Shown piece after piece: positions 48,867-58,260 of a stretch of 64,000 nucleotides of DNA (position 1 is its first letter; the number at the start of each line of letters is the position of its first letter). Origin of the DNA: an uncultured Shewanella sp. (GTDB lineage: Bacteria; Pseudomonadota; Gammaproteobacteria; Enterobacterales; Shewanellaceae); assembly GCF_947495455.1 (NCBI RefSeq), contig NZ_CANLZC010000001.1, positions 124,001 to 188,000 of the forward strand. The letters run 5' to 3'. The translations under genes and the position numbers were made by a program. Below the pieces are notes generated by a model that was given only the letters and a program-made list of their open reading frames with translations, made no database searches and was not told where the DNA came from.

Positions 48867-49910
48867 TTAAAAAAGGGTGCTGAGCATATCTTCACGATAA
48901 GGAGTGAGGGGCTGGCCTTGTTTAACTTTTTCCACGTAATCTGGATTAGCAATAAAGGGGCGACCGACGGCAATAAGATCAAATTTGTTATCATTGATGG
49001 CTGTATTGGCCATGTTCGGTGTATAGCTGCCCACGCCCACTAAAGTGTTTTGATAACGTTTGCGGACATAATCAGATACGCGTCCTTCTAAGTAATCGAA
49101 TTCCATTCCATCATCAAAGATCCCAATGTGCAAGTAGGCCAAATTGCGTTGCTCTAATTGTGGTAACAGATAATCAAATACGTCGCGATCTCGCTTGTCT
49201 CCTGCCATGTTAAAGTACGCACCTGGAGATATTCGAAGGGCGGTGCGCTCATGGCCGATACGGGCAATAATGGCATCCACAACCTCCAGCGCAAAGCGTG
49301 ACATATTTTGTGGTGTTCCGCCGTAATCATCCACTCGGTGATTACTGTCATGATGTAAAAATTGATCCACAAGGTAACCATTTGCGCCATGGATCTCAAT
49401 GCCATCAAAGCCTGCATCAATGGCATTGGCCGCGGCTTGAGAATAATCTGCGATCAATTGTTGAATGTCATCTTGGGTGACGGCTTTGGGTGTGATATAA
49501 GTGAGCTCTCGCATACGTGGCACACTGCCTTCAATACCAATCGCTGAAGGCGCTAACACGGTTCCATTATTGAAAAAATGCGGGTGGGCGACGCGGCCTG
49601 TATGCCAAAGTTGGGCAAATATTTTTCCGCCATTTTTATGTACCGCATCGGTGACTTTACGCCAACCTGTGATTTGTTCAGGTGTAAATAATCCCGGTGT
49701 ATTGGGATAGCCTTGGCCGTCAGGGCGAATAATAGTGGCTTCAGAAATAATTAATCCGGCATCGGCACGGCGAGCGTAGTAATCGACCATGTCTTGAGTG
49801 GGGACGAGATTGGCATCGCTCATGCAGCGGGTTAACGGGGCCATTAATATTCGGTTTGTTAACTGCAGAGTATGATTGAGAGTGAAAGGTTGAAATAGTG
49901 TCTTTGTCAT
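48867..49910 (-). CDS. nemA: old yellow enzyme family alkene reductase
   Basis: This FMN enzyme of 347 residues reduces activated alkenes, nitro compounds and maleimides with NAD(P)H. The family motifs are MAPLTRCMSD near residue 25, IFAQLWHTGRVAHP, the substrate-site pair in IEIHGANGYLVDQFLH, and the FMN-phosphate region VGRPFIANPDYVEK near the C-terminus. It is divergent from a TetR regulator, and two palindromes in the gap are the likely operators. The symbol nemA is by analogy with E. coli nemRA. Confidence 0.93.
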   Translation of the reverse strand: MTKTLFQPFTLNHTLQLTNRILMAPLTRCMSDANLVPTQDMVDYYARRADAGLIISEATIIRPDGQGYPNTPGLFTPEQITGWRKVTDAVHKNGGKIFAQLWHTGRVAHPHFFNNGTVLAPSAIGIEGSVPRMRELTYITPKAVTQDDIQQLIADYSQAAANAIDAGFDGIEIHGANGYLVDQFLHHDSNHRVDDYGGTPQNMSRFALEVVDAIIARIGHERTALRISPGAYFNMAGDKRDRDVFDYLLPQLEQRNLAYLHIGIFDDGMEFDYLEGRVSDYVRKRYQNTLVGVGSYTPNMANTAINDNKFDLIAVGRPFIANPDYVEKVKQGQPLTPYREDMLSTLF

Positions 49911-49972
49911 AGTAGGACTCTTAAATAATGGGCGCTTAATACAGTGAAGCGCTAAATACTGTCGTGATTATT

Positions 49973-49988
49973 TTGAATGCTCATTCAA
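49973..49988. promoter_or_regulatory. probable TetR operator 1
   Basis: A perfect inverted repeat TTGAATG-CT-CATTCAA in the reductase/TetR gap. The same half-site appears in operator 2 and as a weak half-site near 50034. Confidence 0.75.
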
Positions 49989-49996
49989 GATAGTCT

Positions 49997-50018
49997 AATT
50001 TGAATGAACATTCAAATT
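49997..50018. promoter_or_regulatory. probable TetR operator 2
   Basis: A longer inverted repeat with 10-base arms (AATTTGAATG and CATTCAAATT) around AA. It is centred 27 bases from operator 1, about two and a half helix turns. It is probably the higher-affinity site. Confidence 0.75.
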
Positions 50019-50104
50019 ATTTTTTGAGCAAGTATTCAAGTATTTTTTGAACAAGTGACCGACTCTCTGTACACTGTTTTTATGATTGATAAAAAGTTTT
50101 TACT

Positions 50105-50686
50105 ATGCGTAATGCTGAATTTGATAGAGAAGCAGTATTAAGGGCCGCGATGTTGGCTTTTATGAATAAAGGTTATGCAAAAACCAGTATGCAGGATTTA
50201 ACCCAAGTGACGGGGTTACATCCTGGTTCGCTATACTGTGCGTTCAAAAATAAGCGTGGCATATTATTGGCGGCAATAGCCCAATATCAAAGTGATAAGG
50301 CGGCAGAATTTGACGCGTTTTTTTCAACTCTTGAAACGCCACTTGCTCAGCTTAAAACTTATCTCGACAGTTTAGTGCTTGAATGTATTAGTTGTGAAGC
50401 TAGTAAAGCATGTTTGCTAACTAAAGCATTGAATGAAATGGCGGAGCAAGATGATGAGCTGCAATACATCATCAGCCAAAGCTTACATCGTTGGGAGATG
50501 AGCATTGCCGATCAGTTTGCGAAAGCCAAAGATAAGGGACAGCTCAATAGTCAACGCGGCAGTGAGGCGCTGGCGCGTTATTTTGTGATGGGGATTTATG
50601 GCCTACGCACCTTTGCTCACACACATCCTAAGCATGAGGTCTTACAATCGCTTGCCGATCAATTGTTTGAGGATGTCACTCGGTAA
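50105..50686 (+). CDS. TetR-family transcriptional regulator
   Basis: This is a repressor of 193 residues. The N-terminal helix-turn-helix is KTSMQDLTQVTGLHPGSLYCAFKNKRGILL, and the C-terminal ligand domain has a Cys pair (LECISCEASKACLL) that might sense electrophiles, as in NemR. It is divergent from the reductase gene and the two operators lie between, so control of both genes is likely. Confidence 0.92.
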   Translation: MRNAEFDREAVLRAAMLAFMNKGYAKTSMQDLTQVTGLHPGSLYCAFKNKRGILLAAIAQYQSDKAAEFDAFFSTLETPLAQLKTYLDSLVLECISCEASKACLLTKALNEMAEQDDELQYIISQSLHRWEMSIADQFAKAKDKGQLNSQRGSEALARYFVMGIYGLRTFAHTHPKHEVLQSLADQLFEDVTR

Positions 50687-50801
50687 TAGCTTATGTAAAG
50701 TATTGTGTGGATGAATCATTTGTGATTTATAGCACCTTGGTTTGTGTGTTGAATTGTTTGTCCTATATTTGTATGAGGATGACAATGAGGGAGTGAAGGC
50801 T

Positions 50802-52177
50802 ATGGTGCGACAGTTTGGATATTTATTATGGATAATGTTCATTATTACCTTAACTGCTGGTTGTAATGAAAATCGAGAGCAGCTGATACTTTATGCGCCA
50901 CTGCAAAGCACATCCACCTATTTAATCGATGGGAATAATCAACCTCTTTATGAATGGAGTAGTGACGCTATTCCCGCCCAAGTGGCTTACCTTGACAAAG
51001 ATGGCTATTTAGTTCGAACGATGACTGATGATGAAGTATATGAAGAGGGTAACTTTTTCAGTAACGTGGGGGGGGCGCACTGGGTGGGATCATTGAACGC
51101 AATTATATTGATAGCAATACAGGTGAAACATTAACGGATTGGCGCTTTCGGCTTTGGGATGATATTGAAGGTGCAGATATTGATGAGATGGTCTTGCATC
51201 ATGACATTGAGTTGTTGCCATCGGGTAATATTTTAGCACTTTTATGGCAGCGTAGGACCTATGATGAAGCGGTACAAGCGGGGAGAAATCCAGAAAGTTT
51301 AGAGTCTGATTTAGGTATGCTTGAAGAGAAAGTGATTGAGTTAAAGCGAGTGGTAAACCCAGATGGCACTGATAGTTGGGAAATTGTGTGGCAATGGAGT
51401 ATGTGGGATCATTTTATACAAACGGATTATCCTGATAAAGACAATTATGTGGAAGGTGATGTATCAGATTATCCGCACTTAATTGATATCAATTATAATT
51501 TAGACACAGATACGAGTATCGATGTGTTTCATGTGAATGCGGTGTTTTATTTAGAAAGGTATGATCAAATTGTGCTAACGTCGCATTTTAATAGTGAATT
51601 ATGGGTTATTGATCATTCAACGACCACCGCAGAAGCGGCCACCTCGTCAGGTGGAAAATATCAGCAAGGGGGGGATTTATTGTACCGATGGGGCAATGCT
51701 CAAGCCTATGGTTACTCTGATGAGCGTTATACTTTTTTAAGTGGTGTTCATGATCCTAGTTTTGTTTATAACAGTTTAAGTGACAACAAAGTTGGCACCT
51801 TTTTCATGTATGATAATAATCGAGATAGTGGTGAAAACACCCAAGTGATTGAAATGAATCCACCTTTGACTTCAGATGGACAATATCTGATTGGTGTTGA
51901 TGTTGAAGGGGTTTATGGTCCAATCAAGACGATGTTACAGGCAGATCTTGGTTTTCAGCAAGATCGATTAGGAACTGTGAAGCGATTATCTTCAGGCGAG
52001 ATTTTTACGTGTAATTGCGCAGGTACGGGGGAAGCGCTTTGGCTGGATAAGCAAGGGAAACTCATGGCGTCGATGACATTGTCGAGTAACACGATAGGCG
52101 CCAGTAATGCCCCTGAGGTATATCGAATACAGCACTATTGGAGTACTGATGAGGCGATTAAGCAAATAGAAAAGTAA
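50802..52177 (+). pseudogene. arylsulfotransferase-like lipoprotein, frameshifted at a G8 tract
   Basis: The first part starts at an ATG with GAAGG upstream and has the lipobox LTAGC. It runs to about 51075 and then leaves frame. The second part from 51076 to 52177 reads on as GALGGIIERNYIDSNTGE and DIELLPSGNILALLW, which fits the ASST/Arylsulfotransferase fold (beta-propeller; HVNAVFYLERYDQIVLTSHFNSELWVIDHS). Removal of one G from the eight at 51068-51075 restores one frame of about 458 residues. This may be a real pseudogene, a phase-variable gene in the OFF state, or a sequencing error. The enzyme family moves sulfate between phenolic compounds. Confidence 0.8.
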
Positions 52178-52284
52178 TAGGTAATAAGCCCATAACTAGA
52201 GCCATCAGTTTTTGTGCCTTATGGCAATATTGATGACTGTGTCGATGATTTTGATGAGTCTATTAGTAAGCAATGACTTAGCAT

Positions 52285-53133
52285 TTAATGGATAAAATTG
52301 TCGATAGCACGATTAAACTTTTTCGGGTTTTCCAGAAAAGGAAAGTGTTTGCCACCTTCATCTTCCTCAAAAATCATTAATTGAGATGTTTTTATTTGTT
52401 GATGTATCCATTCTTGTGATGACAAAGAAACAGGGCTGCCTCTTCCTGCAATGATCAAAGTTGGAATGGTAATTCTTGTTATTTCATCACGCCAATCTTG
52501 ATGATAAACATCATCGAGCAACCTTGCTCCCTGATGAGGATCCATTAATTCATTCTCATGTAATACGATGTTAATGACTTCATCAGAGGCATATTGAGAT
52601 AGCATATTGTTTTTAAATGCACTTCTAAAAAAATAACAGCCTAAATATTCAATATCATTGACTAATACAGGTAATGAATTAACATCGGCTAATGGGCCAT
52701 AGTTTTTTATTTCTTGTTGGGACCAAAGTGGATTAATAATAAGGACTGGCGATCGATCAATTAAAATAATCTTATTGATTAATTCTAGGCCAAACAGTTG
52801 AAAATAAGCAAGCACAACCGCGCCGCCTAATGCATGACCTAACATAACCACCTCGTTTAATTTTAAACAGCAAAGTAATTCATTCACATCTTTTGCTAAT
52901 CTGTGTACTTTAAAGCCATAATGCGCTTGATTAGACAAACCATGTCCTCTCATATCTAATGCAATGACGCGATATTTTTGGCTGAGCATTTCCATTTGAT
53001 ATTGATATTGCATGCTGCTTAGAGAGAAGCTATGTAATAAGATAAGCGGGGTTCCTTGACCTTTATCAAAGTAGTGTAATGTCACATTATCATTGGTTTT
53101 AAAAGAGTGACTATCTTGTTGAGAAATTAGCAT
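52285..53133 (-). CDS. alpha/beta-hydrolase fold protein lacking the catalytic Ser (copy A)
   Basis: The 282-residue fold is clear: LILLHSFSLSSMQYQYQ, the strand VIALDMRGHGLS, and a C-terminal GGKHFPFLENPKKFN that keeps the His. The nucleophile elbow reads GHALGG (Ala101 where Ser is normal), and the usual acid site reads AGRGSPVS with Ser in place of Asp. The ORF is intact, so it is kept as a protein that is probably not a classical serine hydrolase. A second copy follows at 53400. It could bind a ligand, or use a different chemistry. Confidence 0.85.
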   Translation of the reverse strand: MLISQQDSHSFKTNDNVTLHYFDKGQGTPLILLHSFSLSSMQYQYQMEMLSQKYRVIALDMRGHGLSNQAHYGFKVHRLAKDVNELLCCLKLNEVVMLGHALGGAVVLAYFQLFGLELINKIILIDRSPVLIINPLWSQQEIKNYGPLADVNSLPVLVNDIEYLGCYFFRSAFKNNMLSQYASDEVINIVLHENELMDPHQGARLLDDVYHQDWRDEITRITIPTLIIAGRGSPVSLSSQEWIHQQIKTSQLMIFEEDEGGKHFPFLENPKKFNRAIDNFIH

Positions 53134-53399
53134 ACTGATAGCCCTATTTAATCGCTTTAATTACACCACTTTTATCGCATTTTAATAAATAAGTTAAGGG
53201 TAAAATTGTAAAATAATATATCTCTATTAAGTGTTATTGAAATATTGGGAAAATTCTCACTATTTACGCCTCTCTTTTAATCCCACAGGTATTAGTGGCG
53301 AAGCATCACCAAGCCTATTTTATTTGTTTAAATATAGAGAAAGACCAAAGTTAATTTTTTATGTTTCATTGAGTCTATCATAAAATAATGATTTATAAT

Positions 53400-54254
53400 T
53401 TAATGGATAAAACTGTCGATAGCCAAATTAAATTTTTTCGGGTTCTCAAGAAAAGGAAAGTGTTTTCCACCTTCATTTTCCTCAAAAATCATTAATTGAG
53501 ATGTTTTTATCTGTTGATGTACCCATTCTTGCGATGACAACGAAAAAGGGCTGCCTCTTCCTGCTATGATCAAAGTTGGAATGGTGATCCTTGCAATTTC
53601 ATCACGCCAATCTTGATGAAAATAATCATCGACTAAAGGGGCTACTTGCTCAATATTCAATAACTTACTTTCATCTAACACTATGCTCAAGATTTCTTGA
53701 GAGACTTGTTGAGATAGCATATTATTTTTAAAAATACTTTTAAGAAATTGGCCGCCGAAATACTCAAGATTATTGAGTAATTGATTTAATGAATCAATAT
53801 CGATTAACGGGCCAAAGTGTTTAATGTCTTCTCTAGACCAAATTGGGTTACTGAGTATAACGGGAGAAGTACTGATTAAAATAATTTTCTTGAGTAATTC
53901 AGATCCAAACAGTTGAAAATAAGCCAGTATAACGGCGCTGCCTAATGCATGACCTAGCATAATCACGTCTTTTAAACTTAAACAGTCAAGTAATTCATGC
54001 ACATCTTTTGCTAATCTGTGTACTCTAAAACCGTAATCGACGTCATGTGATAAGCCATGCCCTCTCATATCTAATGCTATGACGCGATATTTTTGGCTTA
54101 GGGTTTCCATTTGATATTGATATAGCATGCTACTGAGAGACCAAGCGTGTAATAAGACCAGTGGGATCCCTTGACCTTTATCAAAGTAGTGTAATGTCAC
54201 ATTATCATTGGTTTTAAAATAGTGACAATCATGTTGAAAAGTTAGCATACTCAT
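53400..54254 (-). CDS. alpha/beta-hydrolase fold protein lacking the catalytic Ser (copy B)
   Basis: This tandem paralogue of copy A has the same elbow change (GHALGSAV) and the same altered acid site (AGRGSPFS), with the His kept in GGKHFPFLENP. Both copies are full length with no stops, and they differ throughout in residues such as the cap region (RIVILISTSPVILSN-like segment). I set the start at 54254 by alignment with copy A; ATGs at 54266 and 54320 are possible. A promoter-like AT-rich gap of about 270 bases separates the two copies. Confidence 0.85.
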   Translation of the reverse strand: MSMLTFQHDCHYFKTNDNVTLHYFDKGQGIPLVLLHAWSLSSMLYQYQMETLSQKYRVIALDMRGHGLSHDVDYGFRVHRLAKDVHELLDCLSLKDVIMLGHALGSAVILAYFQLFGSELLKKIILISTSPVILSNPIWSREDIKHFGPLIDIDSLNQLLNNLEYFGGQFLKSIFKNNMLSQQVSQEILSIVLDESKLLNIEQVAPLVDDYFHQDWRDEIARITIPTLIIAGRGSPFSLSSQEWVHQQIKTSQLMIFEENEGGKHFPFLENPKKFNLAIDSFIH

Positions 54255-54457
54255 AGTCTGATCCATCGATTTAACTACAGCTTTTAATGATAGTATTTTA
54301 ATGGGTAAGTTAAGGATCAAATTGTAAAATGATATGTCATGACGAATAAAAACGCGTTATGGTATTGTTTTAAACACTAGGTGTCTGGAGAATGTGTCTG
54401 GTGATACCCTTGATACAGGGGCAAAATAGGCAAATCAACCTTTAAGGAGATACTTGA

Positions 54458-54964
54458 TTGAGTATTCATATTAGAAAAGAACAACTCAGCGATATTCAAC
54501 GCATTCATGAAGTTACGATTGCGGCATTTCTTGAAGCGCCACATACCGATCACTCAGAGCAGTTTATCATTAAAGCGCTTCGTCAATCGGACGCGTTATC
54601 CATCTCCCTTGTTGCTGAAGATGAAGGCAAAATTGTTGGTCATGTGGCACTTTCTCAAGTGATGATTTCTGGCGGTGCCAATAGTTGGTATGGTCTTGGA
54701 CCAATCTCGGTACTTCCCAATCATCAGAATAAAGGTGTTGGTTCTAAGCTGATGAATGCAGCCATTGAAGCGTTAAAGCATGTAAAAGCTAAGGGTTGTG
54801 TATTACTTGGCGATCCTAACTACTACCATCGTTTTGGCTTCAGACCCAAAGAGGGCTTAATACTACCAGGGGTCCCTGCTGAATATTTTCAGGCCTTGTT
54901 GCTGCAAGGGGATTACCCTCAAGGAAATGTCACTTATCATGACGCATTTTCGGCAAAGGGTTAG
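54458..54964 (+). CDS. GNAT-family N-acetyltransferase (YhbS-like)
   Basis: The 168-residue protein has the acetyl-CoA motif LPNHQNKGVGSKLMNAAIEAL (Q-x-x-G-x-G) and the end motif GDPNYYHRFGF, both typical of the YhbS group. The start is TTG at 54458, supported by AAGGAGA seven bases upstream. The acceptor substrate is unknown. Its stop overlaps the end of the convergent Nudix remnant. Confidence 0.9.
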   Translation: MSIHIRKEQLSDIQRIHEVTIAAFLEAPHTDHSEQFIIKALRQSDALSISLVAEDEGKIVGHVALSQVMISGGANSWYGLGPISVLPNHQNKGVGSKLMNAAIEALKHVKAKGCVLLGDPNYYHRFGFRPKEGLILPGVPAEYFQALLLQGDYPQGNVTYHDAFSAKG

Positions 54965-55176
54965 CCTTTTTTATCGCTGTTAGCCATTGTTTCTTCATTA
55001 TGGGTAATGGCGTGATGGATACCTTCTCCTTCATCCACTTCATCACCAGAAATACTGTGATCTTGATAACGCTCGGTATAAAGCAGCGGTATGTTTTTAT
55101 CGTCAAGAATAATGCCTCTTACTGCTTGACGACAGAAAGATTTGCCTAAGTTTTGTAAGTTTTGTCGAGGTAATAG
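54961..55176 (-). pseudogene. Nudix hydrolase remnant
   Basis: The minus-strand frame reads NLQNLGKSFCRQAVRGIILDDKN and then LLYTERYQDHSISGDEVDEGE. This matches the start of a Nudix domain up to the beginning of the Nudix box, where GGGVDEGE would be expected. The frame then runs into a short unrelated tail and a stop, and no start codon with a ribosome site is seen at the front. It looks like the decayed N-terminal part of a Nudix gene. It overlaps the GNAT stop codon. Confidence 0.6.
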
Positions 55177-55255
55177 CAGTGAGGATCATAGCCGAGATTG
55201 AGGTTGTGAGCGAACTCGTAGAACTCGATTTTGCATAGCAAGCGCTGTGGTGGTA

Positions 55256-55282
55256 CCAATCACGGTTTTAGCCCGTGATTGG
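55256..55282 (-). terminator. hairpin downstream of the small secreted protein
   Basis: CCAATCACGG pairs perfectly with CCGTGATTGG around a 7-base loop. It lies just after the stop of the minus-strand gene at 55302. There is no T run, so it may act through stability of the mRNA end. Confidence 0.5.
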
Positions 55283-55301
55283 CACTTATACCTCATTCAG
55301 G

Positions 55302-55607
55302 TTATTGAGGAGGCTTAGGCATATTCTGCTGCATCACTTCATCAAGTTCATCACTGGTAATATTCCCATTAGCTTGTTGTAAACAAGATAACAAAGCTGA
55401 TTTATTAGGCTTCTCTCCAGGAGATGAAGGTCTACTTTCCTCTAAACAGGTTTGCATTTGATCTGTGCTCACATTTAATGCCGCACTTAATTTATCGACG
55501 GGCGGTTTAGGTGGCTTTCCGCCTTGATCGGCACTGGCGATAGTACTAAAAAGCAGTGTACTGAGTAGTACACTTGCGGCAGCAATAACAGATGAACGTT
55601 TTAACAT
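55302..55607 (-). CDS. small secreted protein, 101 residues
   Basis: It has a clear Sec signal peptide (SSVIAAASVLLSTLLFSTIASA), then a proline-lysine stretch GGKPPKPPVDK and two cysteines 18 residues apart (DQMQTCLEE and LLSCLQQ). The rest looks helical. No family is recognised. It is preceded by a long AT-rich gap of about 540 bases that should hold its promoter. Confidence 0.75.
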   Translation of the reverse strand: MLKRSSVIAAASVLLSTLLFSTIASADQGGKPPKPPVDKLSAALNVSTDQMQTCLEESRPSSPGEKPNKSALLSCLQQANGNITSDELDEVMQQNMPKPPQ

Positions 55608-56093
55608 AGTACTTTCCTCTTTAACTCAATGATTAATTGATCAAATGTGACAATTTAATTTTGACATGGTGCTAATCACCCTCTGTTTGTCATGTGGTGA
55701 TACAAGCGACTGGAGTCACAATAGCAAATAGCGCTGTGTTGTCACAGTCAGTAGCCATTCTGCCTATGATTTAGGCTGCAATAAGCATTTTATTTGTTTT
55801 TTTTGTATAAAGCTTGGGGGAATTACGCTGACAAAGTAATTAAAATGATGTTGTGTTTAATTTTTATGTAGTTAAAAAAGTGAGCCAACTTAAATTAATT
55901 GACAGAAAGAGTCGAAGTAAGCGAGTTTAATACATTAGCTGACTTTTATTGACGTTATGCGCGATGTGTTGAATGCAAACATGATTCAATCAAAGTAAAA
56001 CTAGGTTAAGACTTATCAGGATAATAAGTGATGGGAATTAAGGTTAAGGTTAGGGAAGGATGTCTGTCTTAAATTGAATCTGGCGCTTTTTTT
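55608..56093. other. gap with no recognised gene
   Basis: About 490 bases of AT-rich sequence. It should contain the promoter of the small secreted protein on the minus strand. I see no convincing ORF, tRNA or mobile-element ends. Confidence 0.6.
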
Positions 56094-56121
56094 AAGACCA
56101 CAGTTTTAAAACTGTGGTCTT
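56094..56121. repeat. 28-base perfect palindrome after the radical SAM gene
   Basis: AAGACCACAGTTTT is followed by its exact complement. Outer bases (AAATTGAAT near 56070 and ATTCAATTT near 56131) pair as well, so a longer cruciform is possible. A T run lies on the plus side only, so it is not a standard terminator for the minus-strand gene. Confidence 0.8.
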
Positions 56122-56144
56122 GCCGCATCATTCAATTTGAGATT

Positions 56145-58067
56145 CTAAATAATGAGGTTTTTAATGGCTTTTGAGATCAGATCTTTTTTCATTTCAGTGG
56201 GAGGTACGGGCCGGTTAAACCAAAAATGCATGGGCTGTTCAAAGCCAATGCCGTGCATATAATTGTAGATGGCTTTACGCAGTCCTTCACCTAGCATTTC
56301 ATGATCGGTTCCCGTTGGATCGATAAAATTGACATCGTTTTCGGCAAATAAAATGTCAGGTTGCTCGACTAATGTGATGCCAAATTGTTCTGGGTTTTTG
56401 CCTATTGGGCTGTGAACCGTTGCCACAAAACGGTGCCAGTAGGCAGATTGGAAACATCCTTGCTGCATCATTTGGCGTACCATTTCCAGCGCATCGATGG
56501 TTTCTTGCTCTGTTTGTGTGGGAAAGCCATACATCAAATAGGCATGAACTAAAATGCCAGCATCACTGAAGGCTTTGGTGACTTGGGCGACCCGTTCAAC
56601 ACTGACGCCTTTTTTCATTAGCTTTAATAATCTGTCTGATGCGACCTCAAGACCGCCACTGACGGCAATACAACCAGAATCGGCTAATAACTGGCACCTC
56701 GCCTCACTAAAGGTGCGCTCAAAACGGATATTTCCCCACCAACTGATCACCACACCCCTCTCAATTAAACGTTTGGCGAAGGTAAATAAAAGTTTTGGTG
56801 GCAGGGCTTCATCGACAAAATGAAAACCCGTTTCACCCGTTTCTTCGATGACTTGCTCAATCCTATCCACTAGCACATCAGCGCTTGCAGAATCGAAACG
56901 ATCGATATAGTCGAGGCTGACATCACAAAAGCTGCATTTTCGCCAGTAACAACCATGAGCGATAGTCAGTTTATTCCAGCGTCCATCGCTCCAAATACGG
57001 TGCATAGGGTTGAGCATTTCACATAAAGATAGGTATTCATCCACCGGCAAACCATCGTAAATTGGCGCGCCGACATCGCTTTGTGGAATATCATGGAGTG
57101 TTGGATTGTCGTTAAAATGGACATATGGATTGCCATTTTCATCTTCTGCGAGGAAGTAAGTACGTACTAAGGCATCGATTTCATGTTGTCCTTGAAAGTA
57201 TTCAAGTAACGTGATTAAAGGTCGTTCACCGTCGTCCAGACAGATAAAGTCGACAAATTCAAATACACGAGGATCTTTCAGTGCCCGCAGCTCGGTATTG
57301 ATAAAACCACCGCCCATGACAATAGGAAGTTCAGGCTTGATGGCTTTACAGGTTTGCGCAATGCGTAAGGCGCCCAACATATTGCCGGGAAAAGGGACAG
57401 TTAATGCAACGACACTGGGTTGTGTTTCTTCCAAATATTGTTCGACTAATTGTTCTAAAATCTCCGAGCTGAAACTGGGCTCCTCCATTAATGTAAAATA
57501 GAGATTATCAAAGCTTGGATTGGCAGCGGCTAATTGCTCGCCATATCGGCTCACTTCAAAATAAGGATCCACGCCTTGAGTGATTACATTTGATAAATCA
57601 TTAATCATTAAAGTGGCAAGGTATTTGGCTTTATCTTGCACGCCGAGATCACCAAAGGCGGCTTGTAACACATCGCCGGATACTGATTCCATTTGTGCAA
57701 TGGCGTCAAACGCTGGGCCTTCAGGTAAAAAGCGGCGAGAATTAATTCGCATTGCAAGACTAGGATCTTTTCCTTGTAAAAAGCGTATAACGGGTTCAAC
57801 AATGAGATGATAGCGGTCAAATTCAGCGAGAAAATACGCGATAACCTCTGGTAACTCATTGTGATTACAGTGTTCGAAATTGACTTCGACATGTTGGCGA
57901 ATAATGTTCAGTGCAGGGGCAGTCATCATTTCGAGGAAAAGTTCTATAGCAGGATCTCGCTGAACCGCTTCATAGCCTCGAGAGCGTAAAAAGCCCGTTA
58001 AATACGCTGTAGCTGGGTAGGGCGTATTCAGTTGGGTCATGGGAGGTGTCATTAGAAGAACGGTCAT
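56145..58067 (-). CDS. B12-binding domain radical SAM protein
   Basis: The 640-residue protein has an N-terminal cobalamin-binding-type region (LNTPYPATAYLTGFLRSRGYEA, then PIVMGGGFINTELRAL) and a C-terminal radical SAM domain. The cluster motif reads HGCYWRKCSFCDV, i.e. C-x4-C-x2-C. A Gly-rich SAM region (HFVDEALPPKLL and GNIRFERTFSEA) follows, then AYLMYGFPTQTEQE. Members are of the BchE-like group; function is unknown. A start at 58067 fits the family N-terminus. It is flanked by a MITE on its upstream side. Confidence 0.88.
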   Translation of the reverse strand: MTVLLMTPPMTQLNTPYPATAYLTGFLRSRGYEAVQRDPAIELFLEMMTAPALNIIRQHVEVNFEHCNHNELPEVIAYFLAEFDRYHLIVEPVIRFLQGKDPSLAMRINSRRFLPEGPAFDAIAQMESVSGDVLQAAFGDLGVQDKAKYLATLMINDLSNVITQGVDPYFEVSRYGEQLAAANPSFDNLYFTLMEEPSFSSEILEQLVEQYLEETQPSVVALTVPFPGNMLGALRIAQTCKAIKPELPIVMGGGFINTELRALKDPRVFEFVDFICLDDGERPLITLLEYFQGQHEIDALVRTYFLAEDENGNPYVHFNDNPTLHDIPQSDVGAPIYDGLPVDEYLSLCEMLNPMHRIWSDGRWNKLTIAHGCYWRKCSFCDVSLDYIDRFDSASADVLVDRIEQVIEETGETGFHFVDEALPPKLLFTFAKRLIERGVVISWWGNIRFERTFSEARCQLLADSGCIAVSGGLEVASDRLLKLMKKGVSVERVAQVTKAFSDAGILVHAYLMYGFPTQTEQETIDALEMVRQMMQQGCFQSAYWHRFVATVHSPIGKNPEQFGITLVEQPDILFAENDVNFIDPTGTDHEMLGEGLRKAIYNYMHGIGFEQPMHFWFNRPVPPTEMKKDLISKAIKNLII

Positions 58068-58260
58068 AGCTAGCCTTTAAATAGTCACACTGGATGACTC
58101 TATTTGATACTGAGTATGGCGGCGAAGATTACCACCATAAAATAGTCGAGGATTTTAACAAATGAATGCGACCTAAGCCACTTGAAGATGCCTTAGGTCT
58201 GAGTCGTACTCCACTTAATTTATAGAGCAAGAATGAGGCTTGTTAAAAAGTGAAGTTGTG

